Source of the DNA: Desulfomicrobium apsheronum
GTDB lineage: Bacteria > Desulfobacterota > Desulfovibrionia > Desulfovibrionales > Desulfomicrobiaceae
Length of the DNA stretch: 64,000 nucleotides
NCBI RefSeq assembly: GCF_900114115.1
Contig: NZ_FORX01000011.1
Location: forward strand, 1-64,000
Direction: 5' to 3'
Numbering within the stretch: the first letter of the stretch is position 1; every line of letters begins with the position of its first letter. This document shows, one piece after another, positions 34,973 to 43,442 of the stretch. A model generated the notes under the pieces. The model was not told the origin of the DNA, searched no databases, and was given only the letters and a program-made list of their open reading frames with translations. Position numbers and translations under genes: made by a program.

Positions 34973-36016
34973 CTAGGCATGGTACGTTTTATTGCGCCAA
35001 CAGAGAGGATCGGCGGCGAGGTAGTCTCCGGTGGCCTGGTAAGCCATTCCCCGGCAGCCATAGCACTGCGCCTTCAGATCGCATTGGGCGCACGTGCCTT
35101 TGATGTTGGTGCGGATGTTGCGCAAATCATGAATGAGCGGACTTGTGCGCAGAATTTCCGAGAGAGGAGCGTGTCGGATGTTTCCTGCGGGAATGTCCAC
35201 TCCCGGACAGGGGTAGATGTCTCCGGTTACGCTTACGGTGCATGAGTATTCGTGCCTGTCGCAGCAAAAGGCGGCCACGGAGGGGTGTGGCTCCCAAAAG
35301 TTACCGAACTTTTTGGCGTCGATGTCGGCAAGTGTTTCGAAGATGCGTTCAAGTTCTTCGGGGCTCAGTTCAAGATCGGGATGGCGCTTGGCTCTGCCTT
35401 GCAGAGTCAGCATCTCGAAATATGGAATTATTCCGCGCTCTCTAAGCCAGATCCACATCGCAGGCAGTTCTTCCAGATTGTGCCGACAGATCACGGTTTG
35501 TGCGCCGAGGGGCAGGTCCTTGGTGGGATATCCGGCCTCCATGAGTAGCGTAAGTCCGTTGCGTATTGCCGTGAATGCACCCTTTTGACCTGCCAGAATG
35601 TCTTGTACTTCAGGGCGAAAGCTGTTCATTTTGATTACTGGTTTGACACCTAGGCGTATAAATGTCTGCGCAGCATCTTTGGTGATGAGCATCCCGTTGG
35701 TAAATAGCTCTATTTCAACGTTTTTGGCGTGTATATAATTTAGTACGTCAAATATTCCAGGGTAGCAGAGTGGCTCTCCACCGCCAAGAACGACTATTTT
35801 TTGAGCCCCAAGTTCCACTGCCTGGTCTATGGCAGAGAGAATTTCTTCATATGAAAGCTCGTCGGTAATCGGATCTCCTGATTCTGCATAGCAATAAATA
35901 CAGCGAAGATTGCACTCTCTTGAAAGTTCAAGCTCCATGGAGAGTAATCCATTTTCATTCTTGCAATTCTCAATTTCTTCTTGGCTGAAAGAGGCACCCC
36001 ATCTTAGGCGAGTCAT
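34973..36016 (-). CDS. Radical SAM protein with SPASM domain
   Basis: The radical-SAM motif SRECNLRCIYCYAESG (Cys, three residues, Cys, two, Cys) starts at about residue 35, followed by VVLGGGEPLCYPG. The C-terminal quarter is a SPASM domain with cysteines in FCCDRHEYSCTV, DIYPCPG, GTCAQCDLKAQCYGCRG and DPLCW, which bind auxiliary 4Fe-4S clusters. SPASM enzymes commonly modify peptides or sugars; no precursor peptide gene is seen nearby. It lies between the dehydratase and lipoprotein genes of the cluster on the same strand, with a 60-base gap upstream. Its role in a lipid pathway is unknown. Confidence 0.85.
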   Translation of the reverse strand: MTRLRWGASFSQEEIENCKNENGLLSMELELSRECNLRCIYCYAESGDPITDELSYEEILSAIDQAVELGAQKIVVLGGGEPLCYPGIFDVLNYIHAKNVEIELFTNGMLITKDAAQTFIRLGVKPVIKMNSFRPEVQDILAGQKGAFTAIRNGLTLLMEAGYPTKDLPLGAQTVICRHNLEELPAMWIWLRERGIIPYFEMLTLQGRAKRHPDLELSPEELERIFETLADIDAKKFGNFWEPHPSVAAFCCDRHEYSCTVSVTGDIYPCPGVDIPAGNIRHAPLSEILRTSPLIHDLRNIRTNIKGTCAQCDLKAQCYGCRGMAYQATGDYLAADPLCWRNKTYHA

Positions 36017-36075
36017 TATAGATATTGTCCTTTGATAATTTCAATATTTAATTTAAAATCGTAGATTGGTTTCGC

Positions 36076-36495
36076 CTATTGAATGCTTACAATTTCGCGC
36101 TGTATCGCAACGTCGAGATTTTTAACCCAGTTGTTGTATTGTCTGTGAATTGTAGATTTTTCTGGATTATATTTAAGATTACTGCTGTTATCGTAAATAA
36201 TATTGTAATTTTTGTGGTTATAAATAATTTTGACCTCGGCTCTGTGGGTGCGAACATAGAGTTTCCCTGTGATCTGTCCGGCCTCTTTTTGGGACATTTT
36301 CCAGCCAAGATTTGTTCCGGCTTTGATTATGGCGTCACCAATTTTTTGCATATCTGGGTGGGCTTGGCTTGTTGTTACGATGGGCGCGTTTTCAATATTG
36401 CGAACGGGGACTGTGCGGCATCCCGAAATCAACAGCATGGCAAACGCCAGAAGCATAAGGCTCAAGATGCGCAGGAAGGCTGAATTCTTTTTCAT
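36076..36495 (-). CDS. Small lipoprotein of unknown function
   Basis: 139 residues with a clear lipoprotein signal (MKKNSAFLRILSLMLLAFAM followed by LLISGC). The mature part has ALKxGTN-like text (IKAGTNLGWKMSQKEAGQI, then GKLYVRTHRAEVKIIYNHK) that looks like a small beta-rich periplasmic domain seen next to type II lipid clusters. No function can be assigned. Its start overlaps the PlsC-like gene stop by four bases, so it is co-translated with it. The residue after Cys is Arg, which favours outer-membrane sorting. Confidence 0.7.
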   Translation of the reverse strand: MKKNSAFLRILSLMLLAFAMLLISGCRTVPVRNIENAPIVTTSQAHPDMQKIGDAIIKAGTNLGWKMSQKEAGQITGKLYVRTHRAEVKIIYNHKNYNIIYDNSSNLKYNPEKSTIHRQYNNWVKNLDVAIQREIVSIQ

Positions 36496-37313
36496 TGTGT
36501 TTCCCTCAGGCTACAGGTTTGTGCGTATAAAGTGGAGTCATAATGCGAAAATGACTGTTCAAGCTCTTTTAAGAACATCCTTTTGACCTTTTTTCTCAGT
36601 TCTATGTGAGCTTTTTGCCCAAATTTCTCAAATTCAATTGGGTCAATGGTGGGTAGTGTTCTAATTGAGATCGGATTTGCCGTGATTAGCAATTTTCCTT
36701 TGGGTAGAAACTTTCCGGTGCCCTCGATACAAACAGGCACTATGGGATGTTTGGATTCCATGGCCAGTTTGAAGGCTCCAGAATAGAATCGGCCCAGCTG
36801 GCCATTTTTGCTGCGAGTTCCTTCAGGAAAGATTATTATCGATATTCCCTGGTTCAACTTTTCTCTGGCTTCGGAAACAAATTCTTCACAGGACATATTC
36901 TCACTGTTGATATATTTTGCTTTTCGCATGTAATGACCATAAAATGGAATTCTAAATGGCCATGATCGAACTAAAAATACTATGTCATAAATCGGAAGAG
37001 TTCCCATGCAAAAAGCATCAAAAAAAGATTGATGATTGACAAGAATAATGCTTGGTTTAGGATAATCTGTAACTTTTTTTGTATCTATTTTTACTTTTAC
37101 AAACAAAGATGTCAGTATTATCCACATTCTCCCGTAAATCCATATTATACGACGAACTGCTTGTCCTTGACTGTCTTTGTTTACTGTTCGAAGTATTAAA
37201 TATAAAGGTAGAGAAATTATAAATATAAGTAAATTTAATATTATAAATCCACAATAAAATCCAATATTTCTTAAAATAGATCTTAGAGTATATGGATTTT
37301 GTGACGTATCCAT
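36492..37313 (-). CDS. 1-acylglycerol-3-phosphate acyltransferase-like protein (PlsC family)
   Basis: 273 residues with a hydrophobic N-terminal segment (residues about 12-40) and all PlsC family blocks: NHQSFFDAF (catalytic His and Asp), FPEGTRSKNGQ, and VPVCIEGTGKFLPKG. It transfers an acyl group from ACP or CoA to a glycerophospholipid-type acceptor at the inner membrane. Lying next to an ACP gene and a ketosynthase, it may place the cluster-made chain on glycerol phosphate. That would be an unusual membrane lipid rather than a secreted pigment. AT-rich relative to the central part of the cluster. Confidence 0.85.
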   Translation of the reverse strand: MDTSQNPYTLRSILRNIGFYCGFIILNLLIFIISLPLYLILRTVNKDSQGQAVRRIIWIYGRMWIILTSLFVKVKIDTKKVTDYPKPSIILVNHQSFFDAFCMGTLPIYDIVFLVRSWPFRIPFYGHYMRKAKYINSENMSCEEFVSEAREKLNQGISIIIFPEGTRSKNGQLGRFYSGAFKLAMESKHPIVPVCIEGTGKFLPKGKLLITANPISIRTLPTIDPIEFEKFGQKAHIELRKKVKRMFLKELEQSFSHYDSTLYAQTCSLRETQ

Positions 37314-37319
37314 ATACGC

Positions 37320-37577
37320 TCAGTTTAAGAAAGCATTTTTTTTGTCGATCACATAAGAATGCAAGTCGCTAAGCTGTCTGATCCGCAATATCTTGGGATC
37401 TTTCCCTATTTTTATTCCGAACTCTTGCTCCAAAACTATGACCATGTCGACGGCATCCAGACTGTCGAGTCCCAAATCTTCCTTGAATGAGGCCGAGGGT
37501 ACCAAATCGTTCATGTCCAGTTCGAATTCTTCTGCAATTGCGGCATTGGTACGCTCAATGATTTCATCATTCGTCAT
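37320..37577 (-). CDS. Acyl carrier protein
   Basis: An 85-residue ACP with DLGLDSLDAVDMVIVLEQEF (Ser39). The ATG at 37577 has GGAG nine bases upstream and overlaps the ketosynthase stop by four bases; the longer open frame to 37694 is antisense to nothing but lacks a start signal. It is the third ACP of the cluster and is closest in sequence style to housekeeping AcpP. Confidence 0.9.
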   Translation of the reverse strand: MTNDEIIERTNAAIAEEFELDMNDLVPSASFKEDLGLDSLDAVDMVIVLEQEFGIKIGKDPKILRIRQLSDLHSYVIDKKNAFLN

Positions 37578-38806
37578 TCGAAAAATCTCCTTAGCACGAT
37601 AGCGCAATTTACTCCGCCCAGTGCAAAGTTGTTTTTTATGATTGTTTGTAACACCTTGTTTTCTATCTTGCGTGGCAGCGCGACGGCAGAACATTCCACG
37701 GCAGGGTTGTCAAGATTGCGGGTCGGGATGACTTGGCCGGTGCCCAACATTTTTACGCAGGCGATGAGTTCAAGCGCGCCACTGGCGGCCATGGCGTGTC
37801 CCATGTGTCCCTTCAGGCTTGAAACGGGCGTGTGCGTCCCAAAAAGATCTCCGATGGCACGGCTCTCGGCTTCGTCTCCCTGTACAGTGCCCGTGGCATG
37901 GGCGTTGACATAGTCGATCTCGGCAGCGTTGAGGCCTGCTTCCGCAAGCGCCAATTCCATGCAACGCCTAACGGGTTCAGGGTCTGGATTGGCGATGCTT
38001 GACGTGTCGGAAGTGGAAGCAAAGCCTGAAATTTCAGCCAGAATATTCGCCCCCCGAGCGTGAGCGGAATCCAAGGATTCCAGCAGGAGAAGTCCAGCGC
38101 CTTCGGAGCACACAATGCCGTCACGATCCCGGTCAAATGGTCTTGGCGTGCATTGCGGTCGGTCGTTGTATTGTGTTGAAGCCGCCTGGATGATGTCGAA
38201 TGTTGCGGCTGTCAACGGATGGAATTCGTCAGCACCTCCGCAAAGCATGAGGTCTTGCTTACCCAAGGCTATCGCTTCATAACCCAGGCCCACTGCCTGA
38301 CAACCGGTAGCGCAGGCGGCAGTCGGTGCAAGCGTGCGGCCAGCGATGCCAAGGGTCTGGGCAACGTTTGCCGCGCAGGAGTGTCCCATGATCTTGAAAA
38401 AGAGCATGGACTTGATGCCTTCGATGCTTCTGTCCTTCAAAAAGTTGTCAAAAAACTCTTCCATGACGTCCACGCTTCCAACCGTGGAGCCCAAAGCGAT
38501 CCCCAATCGTCCTCCAGTGCGGAGATCTTGGTCAACATGGGCTTGATCCAGGGCCTCCTGCGAGGCGAGCAAAGCATACACCGACATGGGCGACATGGTG
38601 CGTCGAATTTTACGTGGGATATCCTTGATGTCCATGCCTTGAACCAGCCCGGCGACATGCGGGCCGAGTCCCTGGATTTTTTCCAGTTCGGCACTGTATC
38701 GGATGGCACTTTCTCCATCCACCAGAGCCTGGAAGAGTCGCTCGGCACCTTGTCCGAAGGGGGAGACCGCGCCCAAGCCCGTGATTACGACCCGTCTCAA
38801 TTGCAT
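37574..38806 (-). CDS. Beta-ketoacyl-ACP synthase (FabF-like)
   Basis: 410 residues with catalytic Cys165 in PTAACATGCQAVGLG and histidines in NAHATGTVQGDEAES and KGHMGHAMAASGALE; the C-terminus ends NFALGGVNCAIVLRR. All residues for condensation are present. It overlaps its ACP gene downstream and the CrtI-like gene upstream, forming a KS-ACP-oxidoreductase module with the second ketosynthase at 40266-41483. The two ketosynthases of this module may again act as a pair. Confidence 0.9.
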   Translation of the reverse strand: MQLRRVVITGLGAVSPFGQGAERLFQALVDGESAIRYSAELEKIQGLGPHVAGLVQGMDIKDIPRKIRRTMSPMSVYALLASQEALDQAHVDQDLRTGGRLGIALGSTVGSVDVMEEFFDNFLKDRSIEGIKSMLFFKIMGHSCAANVAQTLGIAGRTLAPTAACATGCQAVGLGYEAIALGKQDLMLCGGADEFHPLTAATFDIIQAASTQYNDRPQCTPRPFDRDRDGIVCSEGAGLLLLESLDSAHARGANILAEISGFASTSDTSSIANPDPEPVRRCMELALAEAGLNAAEIDYVNAHATGTVQGDEAESRAIGDLFGTHTPVSSLKGHMGHAMAASGALELIACVKMLGTGQVIPTRNLDNPAVECSAVALPRKIENKVLQTIIKNNFALGGVNCAIVLRRFFE

Positions 38807-40266
38807 GCTCTCAATTCCTTGCGAAGTTTGTTGTGGCCGATGATAAATCCGCAGGTGAGAAATGCGGAGATCACTGCCCCAAGAAGCCCAGGGGCGACAA
38901 TGGATTGTCCTGCGAGCAAGAGGCCCGGAATTTTTGTGGCGGGGGCAGGATTGAACTGATTAACTGTGTGGCGAATCCCATACAGGCTGCCGGTGGGCGT
39001 GTTCATGTAGTCACGAAGCGTAAGTGGAGTCGCCCCCTCGACAAATCGAACAGATTCAAGTTCAGGAACATGTTTAAGAAGAGCGGTCCGCATATGGTCA
39101 AGGCGCTTTTGCTTGTGTTCGCGGTACTCAATGGAACGTTTCCCGAGTTTTGATGATTTCCAGGCGGCCACGTCCTGTATTGAGCCAGGCGCTATGACGA
39201 CAACGCCCCGTTTTTCATTGTTTTGCCTGGTGGACGCCAGGTACCAGGGGCCCTGCTCAGGCAGACGGTCTGGTTGGAAAAAATTGTCGACATCTGTTTC
39301 CGGACATACGAAAAGATTGCTTTGCTCAAGTATTGGCAGGGGGTTTTCGGAAATTCCGAAAAGCATATAGGCAGAAGGAGTGTCGACAAGTTCGCGAAGG
39401 CGACGGGTAAATGTAGGGCGAAAGGCGCCATCCGGGACCAGTTCAAGGAGTTTGGCGGGATGAATCGTGCTCAGAATTTGGTCTGTTTCGATGACTTCGT
39501 CGTCATCAAGGATTAACCCGCATATTTTTCCTGCGGGAGTCAGTTGCACCTGTTTTGCGCCATTCCCGTAACGGACGTCTATCCTTGAATTTTCAAGAGC
39601 GGCTTCAAAAGCTCGTATTACGCTCAGACCACCACCGACGATGCCATGAACTGATTGGTAATAGGAGCCGGCGATTTTTGCATGGTCTGAAAAGGCGATT
39701 TCCTGCGGAGGTACGCCGTAAAGCAGGGCGTGTATGCCAAGAATTGATTTAAGGAGTCCGTCATTGGTCAATTCGTTGAGATAGGTTTTCAGCGTGACAG
39801 GACTTTCAAGAGTATCGACAGAAACTTTGTGCTCCAGATTCAGGAATGGTGACTGCTCGAAATTTTTGCGGACATCCGCAAGGTAAGTATGAATTGCTTT
39901 TGCTTCCCGAGGGAAATTTTCGCAAAGTCTGGCTCGAATCTGATCGTAACCGACAGGAATTTGGAATTCCATCTTATGGTTGGGATACCGCAATCTGTCG
40001 AAACAATGAGGATCGAAAGGGGCGCGCACAATGCCCTTGAGGCCAAGATATTTGAAATATACGTCCAGGATTTCACCTGGTGCAAAGCTTCCAGTATAAT
40101 GCAGGCCAGTGTCGAAATAAACGCCTTGTCTAGAAAAACCACGCATCGTAGGAGATGCAGACTGAGATTTTTCTACCAAGGTGACTTTAAATCCTTGACG
40201 CGCAAGAAGCAGTGCTGCCGTCATGCCAGAAATGCCGGAGCCGATGATTACAAAATCTTGTCGCAT
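38797..40266 (-). CDS. Phytoene-desaturase-like (CrtI/RetSat family) FAD oxidoreductase
   Basis: 489 residues with the N-terminal FAD-binding motif DFVIIGSGISGMTAALLLAR ending in VTLVEK. SVHGIVGGGLSVIRAFEAAL is the substrate-domain motif, and the C-terminal motif reads IPGLLLAGQSIVAPGLLGAV. The family includes carotenoid desaturases, carotenoid isomerases and retinol saturases. Lodged between two ketosynthase genes and overlapping both, it probably saturates, desaturates or isomerises polyene chains made by them. No carotenoid genes (CrtB, CrtE) are nearby, so a carotenoid substrate is unlikely. Confidence 0.85.
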   Translation of the reverse strand: MRQDFVIIGSGISGMTAALLLARQGFKVTLVEKSQSASPTMRGFSRQGVYFDTGLHYTGSFAPGEILDVYFKYLGLKGIVRAPFDPHCFDRLRYPNHKMEFQIPVGYDQIRARLCENFPREAKAIHTYLADVRKNFEQSPFLNLEHKVSVDTLESPVTLKTYLNELTNDGLLKSILGIHALLYGVPPQEIAFSDHAKIAGSYYQSVHGIVGGGLSVIRAFEAALENSRIDVRYGNGAKQVQLTPAGKICGLILDDDEVIETDQILSTIHPAKLLELVPDGAFRPTFTRRLRELVDTPSAYMLFGISENPLPILEQSNLFVCPETDVDNFFQPDRLPEQGPWYLASTRQNNEKRGVVVIAPGSIQDVAAWKSSKLGKRSIEYREHKQKRLDHMRTALLKHVPELESVRFVEGATPLTLRDYMNTPTGSLYGIRHTVNQFNPAPATKIPGLLLAGQSIVAPGLLGAVISAFLTCGFIIGHNKLRKELRACN

Positions 40267-41483
40267 TACGTGTAACGCAGGATGAGTGAAGAGTTGGTTC
40301 CTCCGAATCCCGCTGCGTTGCAGAGGACCATGCGGGGAGGGCGATGAATCGTTTCGGTGGCGATGTTGAGCTTTGATGTGGCTTCATCAGGCTCCTCAAA
40401 ATTGATGTTCGGGGCTATGTAGCCATCCCTGGCCATGAGCGTTGAATAAACAACCTGTGATGCTCCGGACATCCAGAGTTCATGACCGGTCATGGATTTT
40501 GTCGACGTTGTCGTGGGGCGACAATCTTTAAAAACAGTAGCGATATTTTTCGCTTCGACACCATCTCCGGCAGGAGTGGAAGTCGCGTGCGCACAAATGT
40601 AATCGATGTCGCCAGGGGTAGCGCCCGCGGCTGTCAGTGCGCCATTCATGGACCGGGCCAACCCGTCGGCACTTGGAACAGAGAGGTTGCTGCCATCGGA
40701 GGAAAAGCCATAGCCGGCAAGCTCTCCAAGGATATTGGCGCCACGCGCGACAGCCATGTCCCAATTTTCCAGAAGAATGGCCGCAGCGCCTCCGCTGGGA
40801 ACAAGTCCGTCGCGATTACGATCAAAGGGCCTGCTGGCGGATTCTGGCGCTGTGACGCGTGTGGAGAAAGCACCCAGGCCATCAAAACTGCAGATGGATT
40901 GCCAGTTGATCTCCTGCGCTCCGCCGCAAATCATTCGGTCTTGACGGCCAAGGGCGATCAGATCCGCGGCTTGGCCAATGGCATGGCCTGAACTGGAGCA
41001 GGCCGCGCTCAGAGTCCAACAAGCTCCCTTGGTTCCAAGGAGTGTGTTCAGGTTCATGGTAATGCAAGACGTCATGGATCTGAAGACAAGACCGCTTCCA
41101 ATGAGAGCTGTTTCGCCACGTTTTTGGAGCAGTTCAACCTGCTCAAGCGCTGCGATACAGCTTGAATCGCAACCAAATATAATGCCGGTTTTCTCATTTT
41201 TGAGATCGACGGGATCCAGACCCGAAAGCCTAATTGCCTCCATCACCGCAGCATATGCCCAAACAGCAAAATCTGGCATGGTTTTTAGTTGTTTTCGATT
41301 AAGTAAATCTTTGGCGCTAAATCCTTTGATGGATCCGGTGATAGGTGAGGAGAAACCTAGTGCTGATCGTTCAGGATCTAAAGTGATTCCAGATTTTCCC
41401 AGATAAAGAGCATTGGAAACTGTTTCGTTATTATTTCCCAATGTGGAGATGATTCCAATCCCGGTAATTGCAACTTTATTCAT
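40266..41483 (-). CDS. Beta-ketoacyl-ACP synthase-like protein (ApeO/ApeR type)
   Basis: 405 residues with Cys162 in LSAACSSSGHAIGQA, His in CAHATSTPAGDGVEAKN and TGHELWMSGASQV, and the terminal NAAGFGGTNSSLIL. Catalytic residues are present, but the third motif (usually GHxxGAAG) is altered to GHELWMSG, and the second is ATSTPAGD rather than GTGTxxND. These are traits of specialised ketosynthases in secondary type II pathways. It lies 24 bases downstream of the ketoreductase gene. Confidence 0.85.
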   Translation of the reverse strand: MNKVAITGIGIISTLGNNNETVSNALYLGKSGITLDPERSALGFSSPITGSIKGFSAKDLLNRKQLKTMPDFAVWAYAAVMEAIRLSGLDPVDLKNEKTGIIFGCDSSCIAALEQVELLQKRGETALIGSGLVFRSMTSCITMNLNTLLGTKGACWTLSAACSSSGHAIGQAADLIALGRQDRMICGGAQEINWQSICSFDGLGAFSTRVTAPESASRPFDRNRDGLVPSGGAAAILLENWDMAVARGANILGELAGYGFSSDGSNLSVPSADGLARSMNGALTAAGATPGDIDYICAHATSTPAGDGVEAKNIATVFKDCRPTTTSTKSMTGHELWMSGASQVVYSTLMARDGYIAPNINFEEPDEATSKLNIATETIHRPPRMVLCNAAGFGGTNSSLILRYT

Positions 41484-41507
41484 TTTTATAAATTTAAAAT
41501 CAAGGTT

Positions 41508-42236
41508 TTAAGTGTATATTCCGCCGTTAACGGAGATTACCTGTCCCGTTATGTAGGAAGAACCGGGAGAACAAAGAAAAGCAACAACTTCCGCGACCTC
41601 TTGAGCCGTTCCAATTCGGCCTAATGGAATTTTCTTGGATACTTCTTCAATTGGGAGTTCCTTAAGCATGTCAGTATCGATGAAGCCTGGGGAAACTGCA
41701 TTGACGAGAATATTTCGTTTGGCAACTTCTACAGCAAGTGAGCGTGTTGCACCAATGAGTCCCGACTTGGCGGCAGAATAATTTACTTGCCCTGCAACTC
41801 CGGTTTCTCCAGATGTTGATGAAATATTTATTATTCGTCCTTTTCTTTTTCTGAGCATGAAGGGAAGTACTGTGCGTGTGATATTAAAAAATCCGGATAA
41901 ATGTACGTTGATGACTTTGTTCCAGTCGTCTTCGTCCATCCATATAAGAAGAGAATCTTTTGTGATTCCAGCGTTGTTTACTATTGAAAATGGAGTGTCT
42001 TTCTCTAAAAGTGGCGTAAGCGTTTTCTGACATTCTTTAAAGTCACTAACATCAAATGGAACAAGTGTGCATTTCTTTCCTAATTCTTCAATTTGCCCTT
42101 GTATTCGACGAGCGTTTTCATGATCGCTTAGATAGTTAAGCCAAATGTCAAACCCTGCTTCGGCCAAACGGATAGCGACAGCTTCGCCAATTCCTTTGCT
42201 GGCGCCTGTGACAAGAGATATTCCTTGAGGATTCAC
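41508..42236 (-). CDS. fabG: 3-oxoacyl-ACP reductase (FabG-type)
   Basis: 242-residue classical SDR with the cofactor motif [24 protein letters not shown] in the NNAG position, [11 protein letters not shown] with catalytic Ser, and [10 protein letters not shown] with Tyr and Lys. It ends [16 protein letters not shown], as in FabG. It reduces 3-ketoacyl-ACP with NADPH, the only ketoreductase in this cluster. It is one of the first genes transcribed on the minus strand and would serve both ketosynthase modules. The absence of a FabI, FabK or FabV-like enoyl reductase is notable. Confidence 0.9.
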   Translation of the reverse strand: MNPQGISLVTGASKGIGEAVAIRLAEAGFDIWLNYLSDHENARRIQGQIEELGKKCTLVPFDVSDFKECQKTLTPLLEKDTPFSIVNNAGITKDSLLIWMDEDDWNKVINVHLSGFFNITRTVLPFMLRKRKGRIINISSTSGETGVAGQVNYSAAKSGLIGATRSLAVEVAKRNILVNAVSPGFIDTDMLKELPIEEVSKKIPLGRIGTAQEVAEVVAFLCSPGSSYITGQVISVNGGIYT

Positions 42237-42269
42237 GACTAGCCCTTTAAAAAATGAAAAAAGTTGCAG

Positions 42270-42943
42270 CTATTTATGCACAGCTAGAAATTCAAGTTCC
42301 TTTTCCGCGCTTTTTTGGTAGCTATGGAGAATGCTATCTATTGTTTCTTTCCATGCTGAGTCTGTTGCGGCCATCACTCGATTGGATGTCTGTGCCGAAA
42401 TTGATTTAGTTTTGCTGTCAGTGTATGTGATGGTAATATTGGTATCAATTTCTGCTTCGATCCCTATGCTCCAAAAATCTATATCAAGCCACGACCAAAA
42501 TTTATTAATTGTAACATCAATAAAAACTGTTTCTGGTGAATAGTTTGAATTAATATCGTAGATTTTGTATCCATGCTTGTTAAGTACATTTGTTAATGCA
42601 TTTTTGATCAGGTTCTGAACGGAATTTGTTTCGTCTAGAAAAACATCTCCGAGGGCTTTTCCGTATCCATTTCTCTTTCTTCCAATGGCTCTGGATCGTA
42701 ATTCTGAGCTATGCTTTGAAATCCCTCCTTGCCCTAATGACGGAATGTCTGGCGTGGGAGGTTTGTCCATGAACTCTCGAGCATCAGTAACTGACCTGAT
42801 AATTGCGGCTCTATTAAGAGGCTTTGAAGAAATATTTTTATCTGGATCAATATTTAGTATACTTTTGTTTGTAGCGCAGGAAGAAAGGGTGAGAATAAGA
42901 AGTAAAACAAGAATGGTGTGAGATTTTTTTTAAATATTCCCAT
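42270..42943 (-). CDS. YajG-like lipoprotein with frame interruption at an A8 tract in its signal peptide
   Basis: The mature part is clear. After LLLILTLSSC (lipobox) come NRAAIIRSVTDAREFMDKPP, VQNLIKNALTNVLNKHGYKI, and beta strands TVFIDVTINKFWSWLDIDFW and EIDTNITITYTDSKTKS, as in YajG-type outer-membrane lipoproteins. The signal frame (KKSHTILVLLL) has no start codon of its own and meets a stop at 42930-42932. An ATG at 42943 (Met-Gly-Ile-Phe-Lys-Lys) is one base out of frame; nine A instead of eight at 42924-42931 would join them. So this is a phase-variable, slippage-dependent or mutated gene, or a sequencing error. An internal ATG at 42770 lacks a signal peptide. It heads the lipid operon. 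Confidence 0.6.
42924..42931 (-). repeat. A8 tract (minus strand) at the lipoprotein frame break
   Basis: Eight T on the plus strand read as eight A in the coding direction, directly after TTT of the ATG GGA ATA TTT start. Nine would restore one continuous frame from that ATG to the lipoprotein. Confidence 0.85.
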
Positions 42944-43262
42944 GTGTATATACGCTTTATCTTGTATTGGCTTGTTATCGAAGACATCGAAAAATATACA
43001 GAATGTTGAAAAAAATCAATATAGAAGAAGGATTGGTTAATTGTAATTATAACTATTATTTTTTCGTATTGTTAATGGAGTTTTCACGTATTTTTAATAG
43101 ACTTTTTTCTAATTAATTTTTAATTAATTGTGATAATGTTTTAAACATTTATGTGTACATTTTGTTTTGTACTCTTAAAAAATAAGTACTTGTACACATG
43201 GGATAATTTAGAGAATAAAGATATAAGAATTTTTTTTTAAATCATTATTATATGGAGGAATT
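42944..43262. promoter_or_regulatory. AT-rich divergent intergenic region with nested dyad symmetry
   Basis: This 319-base gap separates the lipid cluster (minus) from a small lipoprotein gene (plus). It contains an exact 9-base inverted repeat, ATGTGTACA at 43151-43159 and TGTACACAT at 43191-43199. Inside it is a second pair, GTACT at 43169-43173 and AGTAC at 43185-43189. Another palindrome, AATTAATT-TTT-AATTAATT, lies at 43111-43129. The arrangement suggests operator sites for a dimeric regulator, or an RNA hairpin in a leader. No -10/-35 pair can be chosen with confidence in such AT-rich DNA. Confidence 0.45.
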
Positions 43263-43442
43263 ATGGTTCGCAATTTTGTTTTTATCTTGGTGTGTTCATG
43301 TCTACTTGCATCTGGGTGCGAATGGGCAGGAAGGTCTGTCGGCAAGGCGCAGGCCAAGATTGAAAGAAAGACTGATGCCGTCATAGATGGATACAATGAA
43401 GGCTACTCTTCAGAAAAAAATAAAAACAATATGAATAATTAG
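43263..43442 (+). CDS. Very small lipoprotein (59 aa)
   Basis: A perfect ribosome site GGAGG lies five bases before the ATG at 43263. The product starts MVRNFVFILVCSCLLASGCE, a lipoprotein signal with lipobox LASGC, and has a mature part of only about 40 residues (EWAGRSVGKAQAKIERKTDA and then DGYNEGYSSEKNKNNMNN). It is charged and helical, reminiscent in size and layout of entericidin-like peptides, but no family can be assigned. It is divergent from the lipid cluster and preceded by the dyad-rich region. A T9 run lies just upstream of the ribosome site. Confidence 0.7.
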   Translation: MVRNFVFILVCSCLLASGCEWAGRSVGKAQAKIERKTDAVIDGYNEGYSSEKNKNNMNN

